NCBI RefSeq assembly: GCF_000331285.1
Contig: NZ_ANFX01000019.1
Coordinates: 1-64,000, forward strand
Direction: 5' to 3'
Length of the DNA: 64,000 nucleotides
Source of the DNA: Porphyrobacter sp. AAP82
GTDB lineage: Bacteria; Pseudomonadota; Alphaproteobacteria; Sphingomonadales; Sphingomonadaceae
A program made the translations under genes and the position numbers. Of the stretch, positions 57,435-64,000 are shown piece after piece. Every line of letters begins with the position of its first letter. The first letter of the stretch is position 1. Below the pieces are notes generated by a model. That model was not told the origin of the DNA. It did not search any database and was given only the letters and a program-made list of their open reading frames with translations.

Positions 57435-58466
57435 ATGACCGCGCTGAAACCCTTCCTGTCCGACAACGCCGCCGCAGTCCACCCCAAGCTGTGGGAGGCG
57501 ATGCGCGCCGCCGACCAGCCGGACCACCCGTACGACGGGGACCGCCTCTCGGCCGAACTCGACGCCCGCTTCACCGCGCTGTTCGGGCGCGAGTGCGCCG
57601 CGCTGTGGGTGGCCACCGGGACTGCGGCGAACTGCCTTGCGCTGGGCACGCTGGTCCAGCCCCACGGCGGGGTGGTGTGCCACCGCGAGGCGCATATCGA
57701 GGTCGACGAGGGCGGGGCGCCGGGCTTCTTCCTCCACGGCGCGAAGCTGATGCTGTGCGGCCAAGAACATGGGGGCGAGGGCGCGAAGCTGACGCCCGAG
57801 GGTATCGCCGCGCTGATCGATCCGGTCCGCAACGACGTCCATCAGGTGCAGCCCCACGCCATCGCGATCACCCAGGCGAGCGAGTATGGCCGCACCTACA
57901 CCCCCGCCGAACTCGCTGCGCTGGGGGCTTTTGCCAAGGAACGCCGCCTCTGCCTCCACATGGACGGCGCGCGCTTCGCCAATGCAGCGGCCTTTCTGGG
58001 CGGCAGCGCGGCCGAGGCGGCGCGGGCGGCGAGCGGCCCGGTCCACAGCCTCGCCTTCGGCTTCATCAAGAACGGCGGCATGGGCGCGGAAGCGGTGGTG
58101 CTGTTCGATCCCGAGCGCGCCATGGAAGTGCGCTACCGCCGCAAGCGCGCCGGGCACCTGCAATGCAAGGGCCGCTATCTTGCGGCGCAAATCCTGGCGA
58201 TGCTCGAGGATGACCTGTGGCTCGCCAATGCCGCCCACGCCAATGCCGCCGCGCGCGAAGTGGCCGCCGGCTGTGCCGACCGGCTGCTCCACCCGGTCGA
58301 GGCCAACGAGCTGTTCGTCCGCCTGACGCCAGGGGAGCGCGAGGCGCTGCGCGCGCAGGACTTCGCCTTCTACGACTGGGGCGCGGATTCCGCCCGCTTC
58401 GTCACCGCCTGGAACACCCGCCCCGAGGATGCGCAGGCGCTCGGCAGGGCGATTGCCGCGCTGTGA
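57435..58466 (+). CDS. Threonine aldolase/beta-eliminating lyase family protein
   Basis: This 343-residue PLP enzyme of fold type I has FLSDNAAAVHPKLWEAM, LWVATGTAANCLAL, the histidine stacking on PLP in CHREAHIEVDEGGAP, HMDGARFANAA (Asp), and a lysine in FGFIKNGGMGAEA. The usual SKGL lysine motif is replaced by FIKNGG, so it is a diverged low-specificity threonine/phenylserine aldolase. It cleaves beta-hydroxy amino acids to glycine and an aldehyde, if active. It overlaps the EamA gene by 4 nt, which suggests linked amino-acid handling. Confidence 0.85.
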   Translation: MTALKPFLSDNAAAVHPKLWEAMRAADQPDHPYDGDRLSAELDARFTALFGRECAALWVATGTAANCLALGTLVQPHGGVVCHREAHIEVDEGGAPGFFLHGAKLMLCGQEHGGEGAKLTPEGIAALIDPVRNDVHQVQPHAIAITQASEYGRTYTPAELAALGAFAKERRLCLHMDGARFANAAAFLGGSAAEAARAASGPVHSLAFGFIKNGGMGAEAVVLFDPERAMEVRYRRKRAGHLQCKGRYLAAQILAMLEDDLWLANAAHANAAAREVAAGCADRLLHPVEANELFVRLTPGEREALRAQDFAFYDWGADSARFVTAWNTRPEDAQALGRAIAAL

Positions 58467-59374
58467 GCGATAGCGCCGCCCCCGCGATGCTCAGCCCCCG
58501 CGTGCTTGTCCCCTTCATGCTGACGGGGACGATCTGGGGCTCGACGTGGTTTGTCATCACCGGGCAGATCGCCGGTGTGCCCGCCGCATGGGGCGTGTTC
58601 TACCGCTTCATGCTGGCGACCCCGGCGCTGTTCGCGCTGGCGCTGGCGATGGGCCAGCGGCTGAAACTCAACCGCGCGGAGCATCTTCTGGCACTGGGCG
58701 TCGGGATCGCGCAGTTCAGCGGCAACTTCCTGTTCGTCTATCACGCCGAGGCGCACATCACCTCGGGCATCGTCGCGGTGATGTTCGCGCTCCTGATGGT
58801 GCCCAATGCGGTCTTCGCGCGGGTGTTCATCGGCGAGCGGGCGCAGGGCGGCTTCATCGGCGGGAGCCTTGTCGCCATCGCCGGGGTGGCGCTGCTCTTG
58901 GTGCACGAATGGAACGCCGCGCCGCTCGGGGGCAATGTCTTGCTGGGGATCGTGCTCGCCATTGGCGGGATGCTCGCGGCCTCGATCGCCAATGTGGTGC
59001 AGGCCAACCCGACCGGGCGCGGCGTGCCGATGGTGAGCTTTCTTGCATGGGCGATGGTCTACGGGGTCGCCTTCGACCTCGTCTACGCGCTGGCCACCGA
59101 GGGGCCGCCGCAAGTGCCGAGTGCGTGGCAGTTCTGGGCGGGGACGGCCTATCTTGCCATTGTGGGCTCGGTGGTGACCTTCCCGCTGCACTACAATCTG
59201 GTGCGCGAAATCGGCGCGGGGCGCACGGCCTACAACGCGATCGTCACGGTGTGTGTGGCGATGGGGCTCTCGACCCTGTTCGAGGGGTTCGAGTGGGACG
59301 CGCTGTCGGCCACCGGCATGGCGCTGGCGCTGGCGGGGATGGGGCTGGCATTGCGGTCGCGGCAGAAGAAGTGA
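58463..59374 (+). CDS. EamA/DMT superfamily exporter
   Basis: This 303-residue protein has about ten membrane helices in two EamA repeats: MLTGTIWGSTWFVITGQIAGVPAAWGVFYRFMLATPALFALA in the first and SFLAWAMVYGVAFDLVYALA to STLFEGFEWDALSATGMALALAGMGLALR in the second. Start GTG 58463 overlaps the aldolase stop. DMT proteins export amino acids and metabolites; the partner gene suggests an amino-acid-like substrate. Confidence 0.88.
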   Translation: MSDSAAPAMLSPRVLVPFMLTGTIWGSTWFVITGQIAGVPAAWGVFYRFMLATPALFALALAMGQRLKLNRAEHLLALGVGIAQFSGNFLFVYHAEAHITSGIVAVMFALLMVPNAVFARVFIGERAQGGFIGGSLVAIAGVALLLVHEWNAAPLGGNVLLGIVLAIGGMLAASIANVVQANPTGRGVPMVSFLAWAMVYGVAFDLVYALATEGPPQVPSAWQFWAGTAYLAIVGSVVTFPLHYNLVREIGAGRTAYNAIVTVCVAMGLSTLFEGFEWDALSATGMALALAGMGLALRSRQKK

Positions 59375-59508
59375 TGGGGTCCACACAAAGACACAAAGAG
59401 CGCAGCGGCCCGCCGCAGGCGCTTTGCGAGGCTGACCTCGATTTTGCAGGATGCCCTTCGGGCAAGGCAAAGCATCCTTGTGTCTTTGTGTCTTTGTGTG
59501 AAACCCTA
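59375..59508. repeat. Inverted-repeat element between convergent genes (copy C, different arms)
   Basis: Left arm CACACAAAGACACAAAGAGC (59382-59401) and right arm CTTTGTGTCTTTGTGTG (59484-59500) are inverted copies. A central CGGGCAAGGC-like core lies between. As in copies A and B, the right end is TGTGAAAC followed by the CTA stop codon of the minus-strand gene, and the left end begins right after the upstream gene's stop. Sequence differs from A and B but the design is the same. Confidence 0.6.
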
Positions 59509-60297
59509 CAGCAGCGCCGCTAGCCCCTCGACATAGGTCGGATAGCGCGGCGACCATCCCAGCACCCGCCTGGCCTTGCCGTTGGCGACGCGGCGGTTCT
59601 CCATGTAGAAGCCGCGCGCCATGTCGGAGAGGTTGGCTTGTTCCAGCGACTCCAGCGGCGGCGGCGGCACCCCGAGCAGGCGGCAGGCGTGTTCGGTGAC
59701 TTCATTGCCGCTGCACGGGAGGTCATCGCCGAGGTTGTACGCCCCGGCGGGCGCACTCTGCGTGAGCGCCGCGACCACGCCGCTCATGATGTCATCGACA
59801 TGAACCCGGCTGAACACCTGCCCAGGAAGGTCGATCCGCCGCGCCTTGCCTTCGCGCACCCGGTCGAGCGCAGAGCGCCCCGGGCCGTAGATACCCGGCA
59901 GACGGAACACCCGCGCGCCCATGTTCAGCCACGCAAGGTCCGCCTCGGCCCGCGCGTTGCGGCGGCCTTCGCCGGATTGCGCGATGGTCGGCGTCGTCTC
60001 GTCCACCCACGCGCCCGCGCGGTCGCCGTAGACGCCGGTCGAGGAGAGGTAGAACAGCGCCTTGCCGGCGAGGTCCTCGCCATAGGCATCGAGCACCGGG
60101 TCGCCCCCGGCGCGCTCGGGCGGGGCGGAGGAGAGGATGTGCGTGGCCTCGCCCAGCGCCGCGAGCACCGCCGCGCTCTCGGCAAAGGCGATGTCGCCCG
60201 CGCTGCCCGTCGCGCGGACCTGCCAGCCCTTAGCTTGCATGGCGATGGCGATGCGCCCGGCGGTGTAGCCGAGGCCGAAGATCAGCAATTGTCCCAT
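59506..60297 (-). CDS. NAD-dependent epimerase/SDR family protein (YeeZ-like)
   Basis: This 263-residue extended SDR opens MGQLLIFGLGYTAGRIAIAMQAKGWQV, the YeeZ-type motif GxGYTA. STGVYGDRAGAWVDET and FRLPGIYGPGRSALDRVREGKARRIDLPGQVFSRVHVDDIMSGV are typical. The cofactor is probably NAD(P), and the substrate is unknown. It is monocistronic, with repeat copy C at its 3' end and divergent from pepN. Confidence 0.85.
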   Translation of the reverse strand: MGQLLIFGLGYTAGRIAIAMQAKGWQVRATGSAGDIAFAESAAVLAALGEATHILSSAPPERAGGDPVLDAYGEDLAGKALFYLSSTGVYGDRAGAWVDETTPTIAQSGEGRRNARAEADLAWLNMGARVFRLPGIYGPGRSALDRVREGKARRIDLPGQVFSRVHVDDIMSGVVAALTQSAPAGAYNLGDDLPCSGNEVTEHACRLLGVPPPPLESLEQANLSDMARGFYMENRRVANGKARRVLGWSPRYPTYVEGLAALL

Positions 60298-60349
60298 GCC
60301 GACCAGCTAAAGATTGGACGCCCGCCCGAATCAACCTAAATCGGGCCGC

Positions 60350-63010
60350 ATGGATATCGCAACCACCCCCACCACCCCCGACGGCAACCCCCAGCTTGCC
60401 GACGGCGCCCCCACCCCGCACGAGCCGCCGGTGATCCGGCGCGAGGATTACCGGCCTTTCGCGTGGGCAGTGCCGGCGACGCAGCTCGATTTCCGGCTGG
60501 GTCTGGACGCGACCCGCGTCACCGCGACCTTGACCGTGGAACGCAACCCCGCCGCCGACGCCTCGCCCGAATTGCGCCTCGACGGCGACAGCCTGACCGC
60601 CGAGAGCGTGACGGTGGACGGCGCCCCTGCCGTGTGGCGGATGGACGGGCCCGATCTGATCGTCACCCTGCCGGGCGCGAAGCACGTGGTCGAGGTCGTC
60701 ACCCAGATCGACCCCAGCGCCAACACCCAGCTGATGGGCCTCTACGCCTCGAACGGGATGCTCTGCACCCAGTGCGAATCGGAAGGCTTCCGGCGCATCA
60801 CCTTCTTCCCCGACCGGCCCGACGTGCTCTCGACCTATGCCGTCAGGATGGAGGGCGAGCGTGGCGCCTTCCCGATCCTGCTGTGCAACGGCAACCGCGT
60901 CGCGGCGGGCGAGAACGCCGACGGCACGCATTGGGCCGAATGGCACGATCCCTGGCCCAAGCCCTCCTACCTGTTCGCGCTGGTCGCGGGCGATCTGGTG
61001 GCCAACTCCAGGCCCTTCACCACCCGCTCGGGCCGCGTGGTCGAATGCAATGTCTGGGTGCGGGCGGAAGACTTGGAGCGCACCGATCACGCGCTCGAAT
61101 CGCTCCACCGTTCGATGACATGGGACGAGGAGGTGTTCGGCCGCGAATACGACCTCGATCTCTACAACATCGTCGCCGTCAGCGATTTCAACATGGGGGC
61201 GATGGAGAACAAGGGATTGAACGTCTTCAACACGAAATACGTGCTGGCGGACCCCGACACCGCCACCGATGCCGATTTCGACGCGGTCGAAGGCGTGATC
61301 GCGCATGAATATTTCCACAACTGGTCGGGCAACCGCGTGACCTGCCGCGACTGGTTCCAGCTCAGCCTCAAGGAAGGCTTCACCGTGCTGCGCGACCAGC
61401 TGTTCTCGCAGGACATGCGCGGTGAGGCGGTCAAGCGGATCGAGGATGTGCGCATCCTGCGCGCGGCGCAGTTCCCGGAGGACGCGGGGCCCTTGGCGCA
61501 CCCGATCCGCCCGGATTCGTATCGCGAGATCAGCAACTTCTACACCGCGACCGTCTACAACAAGGGCGCCGAGGTGATCCGCATGATGCGCGCGATGGTG
61601 GGCGAGGCGCGCTTTCGGGCAGGCTGCGATCTCTATTTCGACCGCCATGACGGGGAAGCGGCGACCTGCGAGGATTTCGTGCGCGCCATCGAGGACGGGG
61701 CGGGGATCGACCTCGCGCAATTCCGCCGCTGGTATTCGCAGGCGGGCACCCCGCGCGTCGCCGTGTCGCAGGCGGTGGAGGGCGATACCCTCAAGCTCAC
61801 CCTCACCCAGACCGTCCCCGTCACCCCCGGCCAGCCCGACAAGCTGCCGATGCCGATACCGCTGAAGATCGCGGTGCATTCGCGCTCCGGCGCGCTCGGG
61901 GCGGAGCAACTGGTGGTGCTGGAGGGTGGGGAGCAGACCTTCGATCTGCCGCTCGCCGGCCCCGATCCGGTGGTCTCGATCAACCGCGGCTTCACCGCGC
62001 CGATCGTGATCGCGCGCGATCTGGCCCGCGAGGAACTCGTCTTCCTTGCCGCGCACGACGATGATCCCTTTGCCCGCTCGGAGGCCCTTCAGGAGCTCGC
62101 CGTCGGGCATCTCGTAGGCACCGCCAGCGGCGCGCTGTCGGCAGAGGAACGGGCAGCGGGCGAGGCGGCGATCATCGGCGCGTTCCGTTCGAGCCTTGCC
62201 GACAATGCGCTCGAGGATGCGATGCGCGGCGAATTGCTGGTGCTGCCGTCCGAGACCTATCTGTTCGAAGCCATGGCGACCGGGACGAGGCTGGCCGATC
62301 CCGGCGCGATCCACGCCGCGCGCGAGGACCTGAAGGCCGCCATCGGCACGGCGCTGGCGGGCGAATTGCAGGCGCTCCACGCGCGGGCTTCGGGCGTCGC
62401 GCTCGACGATCCGGCAGGTCGCGGGGCGCGCAAGGTCAAGACCACCGCGCTCGCCCTGATCGCTGCAGCTGACCCTGCCAAGGCCGCCGGGCTTGCCGCC
62501 GCGCAGTTCGATGCGGCGGACAACATGACCGACCGGCAAGGCGCGCTGATGGTGCTGTGCGGGCTCGACACGCCCGCGCGCGCGGCGCGGCTGGCGGCCT
62601 TTTACGAGCGCTACAGGGACAACGCGCTGGTGATCGACAAGTGGTTCACCCTGCAAGCGCTCTCGCTCCACCCCGAAGTCATCGCTCATGTCCGTGCGCT
62701 GGCCGAACATCCCGACTTCACCATGAAGAACCCCAACCGCGTGCGCTCGCTGCACATGGCCTTTGCCGGAAACCCCAAGGGCTTCCACAAGGCGGACGGA
62801 GAGGGCTACCGGATGGTCGCCGACGTGATCCTCGCACTGGATCCGATCAACCCGCAGACCGCCGCGAAGTTCGTCCCCGCCTTGGGCCGCTGGCGGCGGA
62901 TCGAGCCGGGCCGTGCGGCGCTGATGAAGGCGCAGCTCGAGCGGATCCTCGCGAGCGGCAGCCTTTCGCGCGATACCTTCGAGCAGGTCAGCCGCTCGCT
63001 GGGAGGCTGA
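60350..63010 (+). CDS. pepN: Aminopeptidase N
   Basis: This 886-residue M1 metallopeptidase has GAMEN at 283-287 (substrate amino-group binding), the zinc site HEYFH at 319-323 and the third ligand Glu342 in SLKEGFTV (HEXXH-18-E). It removes N-terminal residues from peptides in the cytosol. Domains are the N-terminal beta saddle, thermolysin-like domain, and C-terminal helical solenoid (residues from about 560). No signal peptide. Start ATG 60350. Confidence 0.96.
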   Translation: MDIATTPTTPDGNPQLADGAPTPHEPPVIRREDYRPFAWAVPATQLDFRLGLDATRVTATLTVERNPAADASPELRLDGDSLTAESVTVDGAPAVWRMDGPDLIVTLPGAKHVVEVVTQIDPSANTQLMGLYASNGMLCTQCESEGFRRITFFPDRPDVLSTYAVRMEGERGAFPILLCNGNRVAAGENADGTHWAEWHDPWPKPSYLFALVAGDLVANSRPFTTRSGRVVECNVWVRAEDLERTDHALESLHRSMTWDEEVFGREYDLDLYNIVAVSDFNMGAMENKGLNVFNTKYVLADPDTATDADFDAVEGVIAHEYFHNWSGNRVTCRDWFQLSLKEGFTVLRDQLFSQDMRGEAVKRIEDVRILRAAQFPEDAGPLAHPIRPDSYREISNFYTATVYNKGAEVIRMMRAMVGEARFRAGCDLYFDRHDGEAATCEDFVRAIEDGAGIDLAQFRRWYSQAGTPRVAVSQAVEGDTLKLTLTQTVPVTPGQPDKLPMPIPLKIAVHSRSGALGAEQLVVLEGGEQTFDLPLAGPDPVVSINRGFTAPIVIARDLAREELVFLAAHDDDPFARSEALQELAVGHLVGTASGALSAEERAAGEAAIIGAFRSSLADNALEDAMRGELLVLPSETYLFEAMATGTRLADPGAIHAAREDLKAAIGTALAGELQALHARASGVALDDPAGRGARKVKTTALALIAAADPAKAAGLAAAQFDAADNMTDRQGALMVLCGLDTPARAARLAAFYERYRDNALVIDKWFTLQALSLHPEVIAHVRALAEHPDFTMKNPNRVRSLHMAFAGNPKGFHKADGEGYRMVADVILALDPINPQTAAKFVPALGRWRRIEPGRAALMKAQLERILASGSLSRDTFEQVSRSLGG

Positions 63011-63013
63011 GGC

Positions 63014-63763
63014 GTGGGCTTTCAGGTCGAAACCCACCCGTTGCTGGCCGGCGTGCCCCACGGCTTTTTCGGCAGCAACGGCGGCGCGCACCAGTTCGGC
63101 TTCGGCGGGCCGGGGGAAGGGGCCGAAGTGCGCGCCCTGCGGCAGGCAGCGGCTGACGCGATCCGCCCGGGCGGCATCCTTGCCGCCCCGCATCAAGTGC
63201 ATTCGCCCGATGTGGTGAGCGTTGCTGCCGCGTGGGACGATTGCGCCGAGGGCCGCCCCGTCGCCGACGCGGTGGTCACGGCAACGCCCGGCATCGTGCT
63301 CGGGATCGTCACCGCCGATTGCGCACCCGTCGTCTTCGCCGACCCCGGGGCAGGCGTCATCGGCGCGGCCCATGCGGGCTGGCGCGGGGCAGTGGACGGG
63401 GTGCTCGAGAACACCATCGCCGCCATGGAGGCGTTGGGAGCGGCCCGCGCCAATATCGCCGCAGTGCTCGGCCCGACCATCGCCCAGCCGAGCTACGAGG
63501 TCGATCCCGCCTTCCGCGCGCGCTTCCCCGACGATGCCGAGCCCTTCTTCGCCCCGGCTGCGGAGCGCGAGGGTGTGCCGCGCTGGCACTTCGATCTGCC
63601 CGCCTTCATCATCGCGCGGCTGGCCGGGGCGGGTCTTAGCAAAATTGCGGATACCGGCCGGGATACATTCTCACAGGTCGCGCGTTACCATTCGTACAGA
63701 CGCTCCACGCAGGCGGGCGAGGCGAATTATGGCCGGCAGATCAGCATGATCGCGCTGCCCTGA
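63014..63763 (+). CDS. pgeF: Peptidoglycan editing factor PgeF (multicopper-like purine nucleoside enzyme family)
   Basis: This 249-residue protein has the PgeF/YlmD active site: His63 in HQVHSPDV, Cys103 in TADCAPVVF and His120 in HAGWRGA. GPTIAQPSYEVDPAFRARF and HFDLPAFIIARLAGAG complete it. E. coli PgeF corrects wrongly incorporated amino acids in peptidoglycan precursors; other members are purine nucleoside enzymes. It starts at GTG 63014, 3 nt after pepN, and forms an operon with it. Confidence 0.92.
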   Translation: MGFQVETHPLLAGVPHGFFGSNGGAHQFGFGGPGEGAEVRALRQAAADAIRPGGILAAPHQVHSPDVVSVAAAWDDCAEGRPVADAVVTATPGIVLGIVTADCAPVVFADPGAGVIGAAHAGWRGAVDGVLENTIAAMEALGAARANIAAVLGPTIAQPSYEVDPAFRARFPDDAEPFFAPAAEREGVPRWHFDLPAFIIARLAGAGLSKIADTGRDTFSQVARYHSYRRSTQAGEANYGRQISMIALP

Positions 63764-63992
63764 CCTTTCCTTGCAAGGCTGCGAACGCGGCTTGACTAAA
63801 ACACGGTTGGAATCTCGCAGGATTGCCGTTAATTGCGCGGCCCAAGTTTCGGGTAACGTGTGCCGGGTGGGCATATCGCGGCCCGGAACAGGGACCAATC
63901 GACGGATCGGCTCAGGGGCGAGAGGCCCCGCAATGCAACACCACGCCGCGCAGGCCCATTCCGGCGCGGCAAAACGAGCAGGGTAAGACGAA

Positions 63993-64000
63993 ATGGCTAC
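63993..64000 (+). CDS. Start of a further gene, cut off by the window end
   Basis: ATG GCT follows AGGGTAAGACGAA, a reasonable ribosome site, at the window edge. A 17-codon open frame (63933-63986, MQHHAAQAHSGAAKRAG) ends 6 nt before it and could be a leader or chance. Only two and two-thirds codons are visible, so no product can be named. Confidence 0.3.

Noticed and set aside
60230-63589. A 1119-codon open frame on the minus strand opposite pepN and pgeF
   Set aside because: It is antisense to two clear enzymes, is rich in Arg/His/Gly/Ala without any domain, and is the usual artefact of high GC in the third codon position.

Overview
The window is GC-rich chromosomal DNA with tightly packed genes. 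Its gene content points to an alphaproteobacterium of the order Sphingomonadales, most likely family Erythrobacteraceae or Sphingomonadaceae. The reasons are a serine palmitoyltransferase paired with its own acyl carrier protein (sphingolipid synthesis), a DivK-type regulator, a DksA that has lost three of its four zinc cysteines, DUF3572, DUF2793 and DUF4112 proteins, and the remains of a gene transfer agent (GTA) head-tail cluster. The genus cannot be fixed from the sequence alone.

Left part (1-14.4 kb): a truncated OmpA-like porin gene; a GTA scar (terminase small subunit, then a terminase large subunit cut off before its Walker B region and joined to the end of a DUF2793 gene); the spt-ACP pair; a stand-alone membrane protein of the Pycsar-effector (PycTM/DUF5706) type; divK; an overlapping run DUF3572-HAD-RidA-GDPD-acyltransferase; a Sel1 protein; dksA; a PilZ protein; an oligopeptide-type substrate-binding lipoprotein; DUF4112; and kynA-kynU for tryptophan breakdown.

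Middle part (14.4-54.9 kb): an accessory catabolic island of about 40 genes. It holds three cytochromes P450, two Rieske oxygenase alpha subunits, six classical SDRs plus an NmrA-like protein, three CurA-type NADP-dependent reductases, a KstD-like flavoprotein, two acyl-CoA dehydrogenases, a thiolase with a DUF35 partner, an acyl-CoA synthetase, a thioesterase, a molybdopterin oxidoreductase with mobA nearby, two ThuA proteins, six SnoaL/NTF2-fold proteins, two ABM-fold monooxygenases, two carboxymuconolactone-decarboxylase-like proteins, a VOC protein, a GST, an MFS transporter and a TonB-dependent receptor. The logic is uptake, oxygenation, redox trimming, CoA activation and side-chain beta-oxidation or retro-aldol cleavage of a hydrophobic polycyclic or terpenoid/steroid-like substrate. 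The substrate is inferred, not shown. No transcriptional regulator and no ferredoxin or ferredoxin reductase is encoded in the island. A short motif (consensus CAYTTTTG) lies at the midpoint of several divergent intergenic regions and could mark a common operator. One AT-rich gene (46006-46905) stands out as foreign.

Right part (54.9-64 kb): two bacterial PH-domain membrane proteins (YdbS/YdbT type), a small acetyltransferase, a threonine-aldolase-like enzyme with an EamA exporter, an SDR epimerase, pepN and pgeF, then a probable promoter region and the first codons of one more gene.

Three related inverted-repeat elements lie between convergent genes (39676, 42507, 59375). Each one reaches into the stop codon of the downstream minus-strand gene. 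A separate REP-like double hairpin lies at 38203-38292. No rRNA, tRNA, CRISPR array or intact insertion sequence was seen.
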